Counted from the stretch's first letter, positions 9,818 to 19,568 are shown. The stretch is 64,000 nt of DNA from Bacteroidota bacterium (GCA_035506275.1 DATJPT010000019.1:310001-374000), one strand, 5' to 3'. Numbers and translations: made by a program. The notes: generated by a model not told the origin, from the letters alone.

Positions 9818-9865
9818 ATTCTCTAGTGTTGCCACGATTTTCCGCTAAAATTTGAGGAGTTGAGG

Positions 9866-10708
9866 GTGAATAAAGGCCCGGTTCATGCGACTGGTCAGGA
9901 TAAAAAATTGCAGGAACAATTGCGCCATAGCGGAGAAGTTCCGCAGCACGTTGCTATCATTATGGATGGGAACGGCCGATGGGCCCAGAAAAGGTCACTT
10001 CCACGGGTTGCGGGGCATCATGAAGGGGTGAATTCCGTCCGGGATATCGTCGAAGTCTGCGGCCAATTAGGTGTAAAATACCTGACGCTTTACGCTTTTT
10101 CGACCGAGAACTGGAAGCGCCCGAAAGACGAAGTCTCGATGCTGATGCGGCTTTTGCTGAAAGCGCTGCGGGACGAGCGCGACCGGCTTCACAACAACAA
10201 CGTCCACCTCAAAAGCATCGGCGATATCTCCGCCCTGCCCCATGACGTCCAGGACGAACTGCTCGATGCCATGGAACTTATGAAGCACAATACGGGTCTA
10301 ACGTTAGTGCTTGCATTGAGCTACAGCGGACGCTGGGATATCACCAATGCCGTCAAGAAAATTGCCGATGCCGCCTCCCACGGCAAGATAAAGCCCGACC
10401 ACGTCAACGACGCACTCATTTCGCAATTTCTATCAACAAAGGACATCCCCGACCCCGATCTGCTGATCCGCACCAGCGGCGAGCTCCGCATCAGCAATTT
10501 TCTCCTGTGGCAGCTTGCGTATTCGGAGATGTACATCACCGACCTGTGCTGGCCGGAATTCAGGCGGCGTTCGCTCTACGAAGCCATCGCATCATTCCAG
10601 GGTCGGGAACGCCGTTACGGCATGGTGAGTGAACAGCTGAAATCCAAACGAAAAGATGCGGCGGCGACATATGTTGAAAAGTTTCTTAAAAGCGTTACAG
10701 GTAATTAA
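9866..10708 (+). CDS. uppS: Undecaprenyl diphosphate synthase
   Basis: 280 residues; cis-prenyltransferase that extends farnesyl diphosphate to the C55 lipid carrier for peptidoglycan and O-antigen. HVAIIMDGNGRWA has the catalytic Asp, followed by YAFSTENWKRP and the C-terminal PDLLIRTSGELRISNFLLWQLAYSE that binds isopentenyl diphosphate. The GTG at 9866 is chosen because GAGGAG (9854-9859) sits six bases before it; a TTG at 9860 would touch the ribosome site. It is the first gene of the envelope cluster, and its stop is one base before the bamA start. Confidence 0.95.
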   Translation: MNKGPVHATGQDKKLQEQLRHSGEVPQHVAIIMDGNGRWAQKRSLPRVAGHHEGVNSVRDIVEVCGQLGVKYLTLYAFSTENWKRPKDEVSMLMRLLLKALRDERDRLHNNNVHLKSIGDISALPHDVQDELLDAMELMKHNTGLTLVLALSYSGRWDITNAVKKIADAASHGKIKPDHVNDALISQFLSTKDIPDPDLLIRTSGELRISNFLLWQLAYSEMYITDLCWPEFRRRSLYEAIASFQGRERRYGMVSEQLKSKRKDAAATYVEKFLKSVTGN

Positions 10709-10709
10709 T

Positions 10710-13106
10710 GTGAAGAGCGTTGCGCTCACCAGATGTTTTGTTTTGTTGACTCTCACGCTGTTTGAATGCTCACTTCTGATCTCGCAATCGGCACGGCCGC
10801 AAATTCAACAATACAAAATCCTCGGAATCTCTGTTGAAGGAAATAAATCGGCGGAGACGTCGGCTATTATTGCCAATTCCGGATTGAAGCTTGGAGACGA
10901 GATCACGGTTCCGGGCGAACAGACCCGTACGGCGATTACGCGGCTGTGGGCGCTGAGGATCTTTTCCGATGTCGAAATCGATATCGAGAACACGATCGGC
11001 ACGGGCGTGTATCTTCTGATCAAAGTGAAAGAGCACCCGCGGCTTGACAAGGTCGTTGTCTCTGGAGAAGACGATCTGAGCGAGGACGACATTCTCAAAA
11101 AGGTCAACCTGCTCAAAGGACAAATCCTGACACCGGAAGAGATCAGCCGCATCGTTAAGACGATCAAAAAAGCTTATGAAGACGACGGGTACCTGCAGGC
11201 GACGATCAAAACAGAGACGGTCGAAAGCACGGACAGTACCGCGCGCGGCAAGGTGATCCTGAAGCTGACCATCGACGAGGGGTCCGAGGTTCATATCAAG
11301 GAGATTCAGTTCTACGGCAACAAGGCATTCGACGCGGATGACCTGAGGGGGGAAATGGACGACACCCATGAACAGATCTGGTGGAAGTTCTGGCGCGGTT
11401 CCAAATTCGACAAGAAGAAGTACGCGGACGATAAGAAAAAGATCATTGATTTCTACCATAAGAACGGATACCGCGATGCCGAGATCCTTGCCGATTCCAT
11501 TTCGTACACCGGAAAGAAAGACCACATGATCATCCGCTTGTTCATGTCGGAGGGACCCCAGTACAAGATCCGCAAGATCACGTGGGAAGGAAATACAGTT
11601 TTCAAAACGGATATTCTGAACGAGCGGCTCGGCATCAAGAGCGGCGATGTCTATAACATGGAGAAATTCGACCGCAACCTCAAGCAAAATGAGGAACAGA
11701 CGGACGTAGCCTCGCTGTATCTCGACAACGGTTACTTGACGATGTCGATCGACCCGGAAGAAGTGAAGGTGGCTCCGGACAGCATGGATATTATCATACA
11801 CATCCGCGAGCGGAATCAATTTCGTGTCGGGACTGTCGAGATCCATGGGAACACAAAAACAAAAGAGAAGGTGATCCGGCGCGAATTATATTCCAGGCCG
11901 GGCGACTTCTTCAGCCGTGCAGCGATCATGCGGAGCGTGCGTCAGCTTTCGGTGCTCAATTATTTCAACCCCGACAAGATCAAGCCTGATACGCGCATCG
12001 TTGACGACAAAACGGTGGACGTCATTTACGACGTCGAAGAGAAGTCGAGCGATACATTTAACATGTCCGTCGGATACAGCGGAGCATTCGGCTTTACGGG
12101 GGCGCTCGGGCTGACGTTCAATAATTTCGAATTGTCGGAGCCTTTTTCGGGGGGCGGAGGACAGATCCTGAGCTTCGACTGGCAATTCGGCGAGGGGACG
12201 ACCTACAGAACATTTTCGATTTCGTTCCGCGAACCGTGGCTTTTCGGCAGCCGGACGTCGTTCGGTTTCAGCTTGTTCGACACACGTCAGAATTACATTT
12301 ACTCCGTCGACCAGCGGGGCGGCACGGTCTCTCTCGGACGCCAATTCCGATGGCCCGACGATTACACAAGAGGGGATTGGATCTTCAGAGTGCAGCGGAT
12401 CGACAACCTCAGCCAAAGCGACTACTACGGTCCCCCGGGAGTCATCGACCAATACAGCATCACTCAGATTCTCACGAGGAACAGCATCGACAACCCGCTG
12501 TTCCCGTCCCACGGGAGCAACGTTTCGCTGTCGACCGAGCTCTCCGGACCCCCCTTCCTTCCGGGAACCGCCCGCTATACAAAGCATATTCTGAGCGTGG
12601 ATTGGTACACCCCCATCATGAATAATTCTCGCCTCGCGTTGTATCTCGGCAATCTCTACGGAGAGATTCTCACGCTCCAAAGGACCGTTGCGGCGAACGA
12701 TATTCCCTATATCGAATACTTTTCGATGGGTGGAACCGGACTGGGCCAGATCAACGTCACTCCGTTGCGAGGGTACGGCGACCGGGGCATCGGACCGTTG
12801 AATTCGCTGAACCAGGTGTTGAGCGGCCTGGTGATGGAAAAGCACACGGCGGAGCTGCGCTTCAACGTCTCGCTGAACCCGATCCCGATCTATCTCCTCT
12901 CCTTTGCGGAAGCGGGAAACGTCTGGAGCGATGTGAAATCGACAGAGCTGTTCAACCTCAACCGTTCTGCGGGTGTCGGTGCCCGCATCATGATCAATCC
13001 GATCGGGTTGCTCGGATTCGACTATGGCTACGGTTTTGATGATCCGACGAAAACGGGAAGCCCGTCCGGGTGGCATTTCCATTTTCAATTCGGGAAAGGA
13101 TTTTAA
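10710..13106 (+). CDS. bamA: Outer-membrane protein assembly factor BamA (Omp85)
   Basis: 798 residues. It inserts beta-barrel proteins into the outer membrane. A signal peptide (hydrophobic FVLLTLTLFECSLLI, about residues 9-23) is followed by several POTRA domains to about residue 430 (repeated patterns such as ISVEGNKSAETSAI, IQFYGNKAFDADDLRGEM, ITWEGNTVFKTDIL, VEIHGNTKTKEKVIRREL). A C-terminal 16-strand barrel ends in Phe (FQFGKGF). The GTG at 10710 directly after the uppS stop gives a proper signal peptide; an in-frame ATG at 10656 inside uppS is unlikely. The lpx genes downstream make this an outer-membrane biogenesis operon. Confidence 0.95.
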   Translation: MKSVALTRCFVLLTLTLFECSLLISQSARPQIQQYKILGISVEGNKSAETSAIIANSGLKLGDEITVPGEQTRTAITRLWALRIFSDVEIDIENTIGTGVYLLIKVKEHPRLDKVVVSGEDDLSEDDILKKVNLLKGQILTPEEISRIVKTIKKAYEDDGYLQATIKTETVESTDSTARGKVILKLTIDEGSEVHIKEIQFYGNKAFDADDLRGEMDDTHEQIWWKFWRGSKFDKKKYADDKKKIIDFYHKNGYRDAEILADSISYTGKKDHMIIRLFMSEGPQYKIRKITWEGNTVFKTDILNERLGIKSGDVYNMEKFDRNLKQNEEQTDVASLYLDNGYLTMSIDPEEVKVAPDSMDIIIHIRERNQFRVGTVEIHGNTKTKEKVIRRELYSRPGDFFSRAAIMRSVRQLSVLNYFNPDKIKPDTRIVDDKTVDVIYDVEEKSSDTFNMSVGYSGAFGFTGALGLTFNNFELSEPFSGGGGQILSFDWQFGEGTTYRTFSISFREPWLFGSRTSFGFSLFDTRQNYIYSVDQRGGTVSLGRQFRWPDDYTRGDWIFRVQRIDNLSQSDYYGPPGVIDQYSITQILTRNSIDNPLFPSHGSNVSLSTELSGPPFLPGTARYTKHILSVDWYTPIMNNSRLALYLGNLYGEILTLQRTVAANDIPYIEYFSMGGTGLGQINVTPLRGYGDRGIGPLNSLNQVLSGLVMEKHTAELRFNVSLNPIPIYLLSFAEAGNVWSDVKSTELFNLNRSAGVGARIMINPIGLLGFDYGYGFDDPTKTGSPSGWHFHFQFGKGF

Positions 13107-13192
13107 TTCACACGCAGTATCATCCACTCTCCGGCGGACAAATGGCGGCCGGCGCAGTGAAATTTTTTCATGAAAACTATAACGAGGGTACA

Positions 13193-13738
13193 GTGAAAGC
13201 TTCTACAACGAACACGGGAAGGGCCCTGGCGGCTCTTGTTCTTTTCCTCATGCTTGCCGTCTCCGTCGGCGGCGCCCAGCAAAAAATCGGCTATGTGAAC
13301 TCACAAAAAATCCTGGATGAGCTTCCTTCCGCCAAGGAGGCGAAAGATTCGCTCGCCGGCATCGTGAAGATCTGGCAGGGGGAATTGGACAGGATGTCGA
13401 AAGATCTCCAGGAAAAATACGAGGATTATCAGAGGAAGCAGGGGCTTTACAACGATCAGACGAAGCAGGCAGAGCAGAAGAAGCTGATCGACGAAGAACA
13501 GAAGATGAATGATTACAAGGCCCAGAAGTTCGGGCAGCAGGGAGAGCTGGCCATCCAGCAGGAACGCTTAATGGCGCCGATCAAAGAAAGGATCTTTGCG
13601 GCCATCAAACAGATTGCCACCGAGAACAAGCTGGCGTTCGTTTTTGACAAAGCCGGCGATGTCGTGCTGCTGTACGGAGAGCCCAACGCCGATTACACGT
13701 ACAAAGTGATCGACCGCCTTAAACGAGGCGACAAGTAA
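13193..13738 (+). CDS. skp: Periplasmic chaperone, OmpH/Skp family (first copy)
   Basis: 181 residues. The signal peptide (LAALVLFLMLAVSVGGA) ends near residue 28. The mature protein starts QQKIGYVNSQKILDELP, the typical OmpH/Skp opening. A long charged alpha-helical hairpin follows (about residues 60-135, rich in Lys, Glu and Gln) and the protein closes with AFVFDKAGDVVLLYGEP. Skp trimers hold unfolded outer-membrane proteins on their way to BamA. The GTG at 13193, preceded by GAGGG, is chosen; a longer in-frame ATG at 13070 lies inside bamA. It shares a fold with the next gene and probably arose by tandem duplication. Confidence 0.9.
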   Translation: MKASTTNTGRALAALVLFLMLAVSVGGAQQKIGYVNSQKILDELPSAKEAKDSLAGIVKIWQGELDRMSKDLQEKYEDYQRKQGLYNDQTKQAEQKKLIDEEQKMNDYKAQKFGQQGELAIQQERLMAPIKERIFAAIKQIATENKLAFVFDKAGDVVLLYGEPNADYTYKVIDRLKRGDK

Positions 13739-13766
13739 CACCGAACTTCCAAGGAAGAGGTGAGCC

Positions 13767-14282
13767 ATGAAGAAATTTTTTAGCGCCGCATTTTTCGTAT
13801 GTGTGTTCGCGGCCCCGACGTATTCCCAGATGAAGATCGGGTATATCAATTCGGAAGCGATCATGCAGCAGTTGACGGAGGCGCAGGACGCTCAGAAACA
13901 ATTGGACGCGATCTCGACCGATTGGCAGGCCGAGCTGACGAGAATGCAGACAGACCTTCAGCACAGGTTTGAAGATTATGACAAGAAGAAACTGATCATG
14001 TCCGACAAGAGACGGGCAGAGGTCGAGAAGGAACTCCAGGACCTCGAAAAGAAGATGGTCGATTTTCGCACGGCCAAATTCGGGGCGAACGGCGAATTGT
14101 TCACCAAGCAGAACGAGCTGATGAAGCCCGTGCAGGATAAACTCTTCAAGGCCGTCAAAGACGTAGCCGACGAAGGGGGATACGACTACGTGTTCGATAA
14201 AAGCAGCACGACGCTTCTGATGTACTCCAACGAAAAGAACGATCTGACGGCAAAAGTACTCGCCAAGCTGCAGCAGAAATAA
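13767..14282 (+). CDS. skp: Periplasmic chaperone, OmpH/Skp family (second copy)
   Basis: 171 residues with signal peptide MKKFFSAAFFVCVFAAPTYS and mature start QMKIGYINSEAIMQQ. The central helical hairpin (QAELTRMQTDLQHRFEDYDKK onward) and the closing YDYVFDKSSTTLLMYS match the first copy in layout. GAGGTG precedes the ATG. Two adjacent skp-like genes between bamA and lpxD are common in Bacteroidota and relatives. Whether the two form a mixed trimer cannot be told from sequence. Confidence 0.9.
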   Translation: MKKFFSAAFFVCVFAAPTYSQMKIGYINSEAIMQQLTEAQDAQKQLDAISTDWQAELTRMQTDLQHRFEDYDKKKLIMSDKRRAEVEKELQDLEKKMVDFRTAKFGANGELFTKQNELMKPVQDKLFKAVKDVADEGGYDYVFDKSSTTLLMYSNEKNDLTAKVLAKLQQK

Positions 14283-14310
14283 CCGTGCCTAAACAACCGA
14301 ACGCATCAAC

Positions 14311-15375
14311 ATGACAGTTCGCGAGATCGCCTCATTTCTTGATGGAGATGTTGTCGGCGATGCGTCGCTCGAGATCGCTGGTATCGCGAAAATCGAGGAG
14401 GCCAAGGCCGGCGACCTGACCTTCCTGTCAAACCCAAAATACGAAAAATTCCTCGGACTGACGTCCGCCTCCGCGGTCATTGTCAACCGTACGCTTGATC
14501 TTTCTGCCAGCAAGAAGCTTCCGCCTTCGGTTATTCAAGTCAATGATGCGTACGCCTCCTTCGTTGTCGCAATTCAGAGATTCTCTCCGCCTCCTGCCCT
14601 CATTCCGCCGGGGATCCATCCGACTGCCGTAATCGATCCTTCGGCGAACATCGGGTCCAACTGTTCGATCGGCGCCCACGTCGTCATCGGACGGCGCTGC
14701 AAGGTGGGGAACAATTCGACAATTCTTCCGGGAACTGTCCTGGGAGATGACGTCCGCACCGGCGATGACTGCCTGTTCTATTCCAACGTCTCGGTGCGCG
14801 AATCGTGCGTCATCGGCAATCGCGTCATTCTCCAGCCCGGCGTCGTTATCGGCGGGGACGGGTTCGGGTTCGCTCCCAGGAAGGACGGAACGTATCAGAA
14901 GATCCCTCAGCTGGGCATCGTCGTCCTTGAAGACGATGTGGAGATTGGCGCCAACACTTGCGTTGACCGGGCGACCATGGGCGAAACGAGGATCAAAAGG
15001 GGGACGAAGCTGGATAATCTTGTCCAGATCGCCCACAACGTCACGGTGGGAGAAAATACGGTGATCGCGGCGAACGCAGGGGTCGCCGGGAGCACCAAGA
15101 TCGGCAACAACGTCATGATCGGGGGAAACGCGGCGGTCACAGGACACATTACGGTCGCAGACAAAGTAAGCATCGCCGGACACGCCGGTGTTTCAAAATC
15201 GGTCACAAAGGAGGGAGAATCATTGTTCGGGTATCCCGCAAAGGAAGTTGGGAGGGCGCGGCGGATTGAAGGGGCGCTCCGTCAATTGCCTGAATTACTG
15301 TTCACGATTCGAGAGATGGAAAATCGGATCAAGGTCCTTGAAGAGCAATTGAAGATACTTGCGGGGCAAAAGTAA
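14311..15375 (+). CDS. lpxD: UDP-3-O-acylglucosamine N-acyltransferase
   Basis: 354 residues; third step of lipid A synthesis, N-acylation of UDP-3-O-acylglucosamine from acyl-ACP. An N-terminal uridine-binding domain (about 1-100, including AGDLTFLSNPKYEKFL) is followed by a left-handed beta helix of hexapeptide repeats. The catalytic His lies in NLVQIAHNVTVGENT. A C-terminal helix (ELLFTIREMENRIKVLEEQLK) has coiled-coil character. The ATG lies 28 bases after the second skp gene and the cluster continues with lpxC-fabZ. Confidence 0.96.
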   Translation: MTVREIASFLDGDVVGDASLEIAGIAKIEEAKAGDLTFLSNPKYEKFLGLTSASAVIVNRTLDLSASKKLPPSVIQVNDAYASFVVAIQRFSPPPALIPPGIHPTAVIDPSANIGSNCSIGAHVVIGRRCKVGNNSTILPGTVLGDDVRTGDDCLFYSNVSVRESCVIGNRVILQPGVVIGGDGFGFAPRKDGTYQKIPQLGIVVLEDDVEIGANTCVDRATMGETRIKRGTKLDNLVQIAHNVTVGENTVIAANAGVAGSTKIGNNVMIGGNAAVTGHITVADKVSIAGHAGVSKSVTKEGESLFGYPAKEVGRARRIEGALRQLPELLFTIREMENRIKVLEEQLKILAGQK

Positions 15376-15422
15376 GCACCCCGCAGCATCTGCGGGCAAG
15401 GTTGTACTAATTTGGAGGATGG

Positions 15423-16829
15423 ATGTTAGTTCAGCAGCGAACGATCAAGAAACCGGTCACGATGTCGGGGGTCGGTCTGCACACAGGCACGGAGTGTACG
15501 ATGACGTTCAAACCGGCGCCGGAGAATTTCGGCATTCGTTTCAGGCGGGCCGATCTTGGGGGAAAGCCCGAGGTCCCGGCGGATGTCGACCATGTCATCG
15601 ACGTCTCACGCGGAACGACGATCGGTATCGGCGAAGCCAAAGTGCATACGGTCGAACATGTTCTCGCGGCCATTGCCGGCCTCCAGATCGACAACATTGT
15701 GATCGACCTGGAAGGCATCGAGCCCCCGATCGGCGACGGGAGCGCCAAGCCGTATGTCGACGCGCTGCTCGATGCAGGATTTGAATCGCAGGAAGCCCCG
15801 AAGGATTATCTCGTCATCGATCAAACCATCAGCTATAAGAATGAGAACAAGGGGGTCGAGATCGTCGCCCTGCCGACCGATGATTTTCGCGTGACCGTGC
15901 TTGTCGACTACAACAATCCCGCACTCGGCAGCCAGCACACCGGCTTATTCGACCTTGAGAAGGAGTTTATCCCCGAGTTTTCTATGTGCCGGACGTTTTG
16001 TTTTCTCCACGAAGTCGAACAGCTGCGCGATGCCGGTCTGATTAAAGGGGGAAATCTCGACAACGCGATCGTCATCGTCGACCGCGAGCTCTCCACGAAA
16101 GAGTTGAAGGAACTGGCCGCAAAGCTCGGGGTCAAGGATTCCGTCATTCTTGGAAGTACCGGCGCGGTGAACAACAAAAAACTTCATTTCAAAAACGAGC
16201 CGGCCCGGCATAAGCTCCTTGATCTGATCGGCGACCTCGCCCTGATCGGAGCCCCGCTCAAGGCGCAAATCCTTGCCGCCCGACCGGGTCATGCGAGCAA
16301 CGTCGAATTTGCAAAGAAGGTCAGGAAGCTCTACCAGCAGAAGAAGATCATCAAGAAATATCAGTACGTGAAGACAGAGGGAGTGTTGTTCGACGTCAAT
16401 GCGTTGCAAAGGATCCTTCCCCATCGGTATCCGTTTCTGCTTGTCGATAAGATCATCGATTTCCAGCTCAACGAAAAAATTGTCGGGGTGAAAAATGTGA
16501 CGTTCGGCGAGCATTTTTTCCAGGGACATTTTCCCGGAGCGCCGGTGATGCCCGGTGTGCTGATTCTCGAGGGGCTGGCCCAGACCGGAGGCATTCTGCT
16601 GCTTGACGGCTCCGACCGCCAGGAGGGGAAGCTGGTCATGTTCATGGCGATCAACAACGCCAAATTCCGCAAGCCCGTCGTTCCCGGAGACCAATTGATC
16701 TACGAAGTAACCATGATGTACCGCAAGCCGAGAGTCTGCCAGGTCATGGGGAAGGCCTATGTCGATGGTACGCTCGTCGCAGAAGCGGAGATGATGGCTT
16801 CGATCGTGGACCGTCCCGGCGCAATGTAA
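15423..16829 (+). CDS. lpxC/fabZ: Bifunctional UDP-3-O-acyl-GlcNAc deacetylase / 3-hydroxyacyl-ACP dehydratase
   Basis: 468 residues in two enzymes. Residues 1 to about 310 are LpxC, the zinc deacetylase that commits lipid A synthesis: zinc ligands are in HTVEHVLAAIAGLQ, RHKLLDLIGDLALIG (HxxxD) and the GHASN motif follows. From about 320 is FabZ, the dehydratase of fatty-acid elongation, with catalytic His in LPHRYPFLLVD and Glu in PGVLILEGLAQTGG. This fusion is known in Bacteroidota and related groups and links lipid A and fatty-acid flux through the shared 3-hydroxyacyl-ACP pool. GGAGGATGG lies at the start. Confidence 0.97.
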   Translation: MLVQQRTIKKPVTMSGVGLHTGTECTMTFKPAPENFGIRFRRADLGGKPEVPADVDHVIDVSRGTTIGIGEAKVHTVEHVLAAIAGLQIDNIVIDLEGIEPPIGDGSAKPYVDALLDAGFESQEAPKDYLVIDQTISYKNENKGVEIVALPTDDFRVTVLVDYNNPALGSQHTGLFDLEKEFIPEFSMCRTFCFLHEVEQLRDAGLIKGGNLDNAIVIVDRELSTKELKELAAKLGVKDSVILGSTGAVNNKKLHFKNEPARHKLLDLIGDLALIGAPLKAQILAARPGHASNVEFAKKVRKLYQQKKIIKKYQYVKTEGVLFDVNALQRILPHRYPFLLVDKIIDFQLNEKIVGVKNVTFGEHFFQGHFPGAPVMPGVLILEGLAQTGGILLLDGSDRQEGKLVMFMAINNAKFRKPVVPGDQLIYEVTMMYRKPRVCQVMGKAYVDGTLVAEAEMMASIVDRPGAM

Positions 16830-16854
16830 TCCAATCTTTGAAATAGATTTATCT

Positions 16855-17646
16855 ATGAGCACCGAAATTCATCCTACCGCGGTTATTCACCCGAAGGCCC
16901 AGCTCGGTGAAAATGTCTCCGTCGGTCCATACACTGTTATCGATGCTGACGTTATTATTGGCGCCGGAACGCAGATCGGTCCGCATGTGTATTGTGCGGA
17001 TGGAACACGCATCGGGAACAACTGCAGAATACACAAAGGGGCTGTCGTTGCCACACTTCCGCAGGATCTGAAATTCAAGGACGAGAAAACAACATTTGAA
17101 ATTGGCGATTCGACGACCGTCCGCGAGTTTTGCACACTCAACCGCGGAACCGCGGAGCACATGAAGTCGACGGTGGGCAGCAATTGTCTGCTGATGGCGT
17201 ACGTTCACGTTGCCCATGATTGCAGGATCGGCAGTAATGTCATCCTCGCCAATTCTGTGCAGATGGGGGGGCATGTCACAATAGAAGATTGGGCGATAGT
17301 GGGGGGGCTGACCGCAGTTCATCAATTCACGTCGATCGGACGGCATGCCATGGTGGGAGGCCACTACCGCGTGCCGAAGGATGTGCCGCCGTACATTCTC
17401 GCAGGCGGTTCGCCGTTGACGTACGAAGGATTGAACATCGTGGGGCTCCGCCGGCGCGGTTTTTCTCGTGAAGCACTCGACGCGCTCCAGAAGGCCTACC
17501 ATATCCTTTACTTTTCCAACCTTAATGTGACGCAGGGCGTTCAGAGAATCCGGCAGGAGCTTTCAATAACCGCGGAGATCCAGCATCTGCTGTCGTTCAT
17601 CGAACAGAGCAAACGGGGCATCATCATCCGTTCGAGACATGAATAA
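16855..17646 (+). CDS. lpxA: UDP-N-acetylglucosamine O-acyltransferase
   Basis: 263 residues; first acylation of lipid A synthesis. Left-handed beta helix of hexapeptide repeats from IHPTAVIHPKAQLG to about residue 190, with catalytic His in MAYVHVAHDCRIGSN. A helical C-terminal domain follows (GLRRRGFSREALDALQKAY, typical of LpxA). It ends the lpx block and overlaps the start of the lipM-like gene by 8 bases, indicating translational coupling. Confidence 0.96.
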   Translation: MSTEIHPTAVIHPKAQLGENVSVGPYTVIDADVIIGAGTQIGPHVYCADGTRIGNNCRIHKGAVVATLPQDLKFKDEKTTFEIGDSTTVREFCTLNRGTAEHMKSTVGSNCLLMAYVHVAHDCRIGSNVILANSVQMGGHVTIEDWAIVGGLTAVHQFTSIGRHAMVGGHYRVPKDVPPYILAGGSPLTYEGLNIVGLRRRGFSREALDALQKAYHILYFSNLNVTQGVQRIRQELSITAEIQHLLSFIEQSKRGIIIRSRHE

Positions 17647-18466
17647 TACATCCGGCGATGGCATGGCAGATGGCCTTTGGCGATTTCTGAATTCGGGATT
17701 TCACTCCGGCGTATACAACATGCGATTGGACGAAACGCTCGCTCAGCGCCTGGTTGCCCGAGAAGGATTTCCAACACTGAGAGTCTACGGATGGATGCCG
17801 CATGCCATCTCGCTCGGGTACAATCAGCGGTGCTCCGATTTCGATGAAGCGCTGTGCGCTTCACGCGGAATCGATGTTGTCCGTCGGCCGACCGGCGGAC
17901 GGGCGATCTTTCACGCCGAAGAGTTGACGTACAGCATCACCATGTCTGCGCGCGGCAAGAATATCAACGAATCATACTGCGAGATCAGCCGGGCGCTCCT
18001 GTGCGGCCTTCGCCTGCTCGGTGCGGACGTCGAATATGCGCACGCAAGACCGGACCTGAACCGATTATACAAAAGCCAGGGGTCGATTCCCTGCTTTGCG
18101 AGTTCAACGCAATACGAGATCCAACACCATGGCAGGAAACTTGTCGGCAGCGCTCAGAGACGGTATTCAACTCTGGAAGGAGAGGAAGTCATTCTGCAGC
18201 ATGGTTCCGTTTTGCTTGGACCCATGCATAAACGCCTTCCTGAATTTATGCGTCTTGAAGACGAAAAGAATCGGACTGCGCTTCGTGAAGAGTTGGAAAG
18301 AAAGACGACGGACCTGGGAGCAGCGCTCGGGAGAGCCGTTTCGTTCGATGAAGCCGCAGCCGCGCTGAAAGAGGGGTTCGAGCGTGAATGGAACGTGACA
18401 TTTACCGAAAACGAGTTCGACGACCTGATGGCCTCACACGCAACAGCATTGTTGCCATCCAACTAA
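17639..18466 (+). CDS. Lipoyl/octanoyl transferase of the biotin/lipoate A/B ligase family (LipM-like)
   Basis: 275 residues. Moves octanoate from ACP to lipoyl domains, or attaches free lipoate, for 2-oxoacid dehydrogenases and the glycine cleavage system. Family motifs are [21 protein letters not shown] (RRxTGGGAVxH-like), [14 protein letters not shown] with a Cys in the position of the LipM nucleophile, [11 protein letters not shown] with the conserved Lys, and ILQHGSVL. LipM is favoured over LplA because of the Cys and the absence of the C-terminal LplA domain. Its link to the lpx genes is probably only shared demand for acyl-ACP (inference). Confidence 0.85.
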   Translation: MNNTSGDGMADGLWRFLNSGFHSGVYNMRLDETLAQRLVAREGFPTLRVYGWMPHAISLGYNQRCSDFDEALCASRGIDVVRRPTGGRAIFHAEELTYSITMSARGKNINESYCEISRALLCGLRLLGADVEYAHARPDLNRLYKSQGSIPCFASSTQYEIQHHGRKLVGSAQRRYSTLEGEEVILQHGSVLLGPMHKRLPEFMRLEDEKNRTALREELERKTTDLGAALGRAVSFDEAAAALKEGFEREWNVTFTENEFDDLMASHATALLPSN

Positions 18467-18489
18467 TACTTCGTGAAAAGGATACTGCG

Positions 18490-19308
18490 ATGAGTTCTCA
18501 TCCGAGTGAATACAAGCGCATCACGACAAAAGTGATTCTCAGCATGAAAAAGACGGGTGAGAAGGTCGCGATGCTGACCGCGTACGATTACACGACGGCG
18601 AAGCTTCTGGATGAGGCTGGCGTCGATATCATTCTCGTCGGGGATTCTGTGGGAAACGTCTTTCAGGGTTTGGAAACGACGCTCCCGGTCACGCTCGAGG
18701 AGATCATTTATCACACGAAGGTCGTTCGCAGAGGAGTGAAGCGCGCGATGCTCGTCGCAGACATGCCGTTCATGTCGTTCCAGGTTGACACTGAAGAAGC
18801 GGTGCGCAACTGCGGGCGTCTTTTGAAGGAATCGGGGGCCGAGGCCGTGAAGATGGAAGGGGGAAAAAGAATCGAGCCGCTCGTGAAACAACTGGTCGAC
18901 ATCGGAATCCCCGTCATGGGACACCTTGGATTGACCCCGCAATCGATCTATAAATTCGGGACCTATGAGGTTCGTGCGAAGGAGACGAAAGAGGCGAGAG
19001 AACTTGTGGAAGATGCGAAAGTGCTCGACCGTGTCGGAGTCTTTGGTATTGTCCTGGAAAAGATCCCCACGCCGCTCGCTGCGAAAGTCACGAAGAGCGT
19101 ATCGTGCGCAACGATCGGCATCGGAGCGGGGGCGCAGTGCGACGGACAGGTTCTTGTGACGAACGACATGCTCGGAATGAATGAACAGTTTCATCCCCGC
19201 TTTGTCCGCACATATGCCAAACTTACGGAGACGATGCGAGGGGCTTTTCAAAATTACATCAAAGACGTGAAGGGGATGAAGTTTCCATCAAAAGAAGAGA
19301 GTTACTAG
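18490..19308 (+). CDS. panB: 3-methyl-2-oxobutanoate hydroxymethyltransferase
   Basis: 272 residues; makes ketopantoate for pantothenate and CoA from 2-oxoisovalerate and methylene-tetrahydrofolate. Conserved segments are [58 protein letters not shown] and [16 protein letters not shown]. The ATG at 18490 gives a standard N-terminus; an upstream in-frame ATG at 18388 would overlap the lipM-like gene. It starts 23 bases after that gene. A 260-base gap follows that contains the tetR control region. Confidence 0.97.
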   Translation: MSSHPSEYKRITTKVILSMKKTGEKVAMLTAYDYTTAKLLDEAGVDIILVGDSVGNVFQGLETTLPVTLEEIIYHTKVVRRGVKRAMLVADMPFMSFQVDTEEAVRNCGRLLKESGAEAVKMEGGKRIEPLVKQLVDIGIPVMGHLGLTPQSIYKFGTYEVRAKETKEARELVEDAKVLDRVGVFGIVLEKIPTPLAAKVTKSVSCATIGIGAGAQCDGQVLVTNDMLGMNEQFHPRFVRTYAKLTETMRGAFQNYIKDVKGMKFPSKEESY

Positions 19309-19398
19309 TCCCCTTAACCTGAAATATTCGGCAGCATTTCAAGGGAAAACCCCTCCTGTTCGCTTCGTTCGCCTCCCCAAGAATTCTGGAAATGGAAC

Positions 19399-19427
19399 TT
19401 GACATATTCTTCCATTTTTATTATCTT
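19399..19427 (+). promoter_or_regulatory. Promoter of the tetR-efflux operon
   Basis: TTGACA (19399-19404), a 17-base spacer and TATCTT (19422-19427). The predicted start is near 19434, leaving a leader of about 135 bases before tetR. The -10 hexamer ends one base before a perfect palindrome, so a bound repressor would block initiation. Confidence 0.6.
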
Positions 19428-19428
19428 G

Positions 19429-19454
19429 GAAACTATAGAAACGATAATAGTTTC
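19429..19454 (+). promoter_or_regulatory. Palindromic operator candidate (TetR site)
   Basis: GAAACTAT (19429-19436) and its exact reverse complement ATAGTTTC (19447-19454) are separated by 10 bases. It covers the predicted transcription start of tetR. TetR-family repressors commonly bind such inverted repeats at their own promoter, so autoregulation is inferred. Confidence 0.55.
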
Positions 19455-19519
19455 TTCAGTATTTTTGCAATAAAATTTGCTACAATCCGTCATTAATGAT
19501 GGATTATTTTTTGGAACTC

Positions 19520-19549
19520 CGGAAACCAATAAAACGTTAAAAGTTTCCG
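19520..19549 (+). promoter_or_regulatory. Second inverted repeat with GAAAC/GTTTC half-sites
   Basis: CGGAAAC (19520-19526) and GTTTCCG (19543-19549), 16 bases apart, lie 20 bases before the tetR start. The GAAAC core is the same as in the first operator candidate. It may be a second TetR site or a leader hairpin. Confidence 0.35.
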
Positions 19550-19568
19550 TAGTGCTCATGGAGGCCGA

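Noticed and set aside
10770-13127. Long open frames antisense to bamA
   Set aside because: Composition reflects the complement of bamA codon use; BamA itself is unmistakable.
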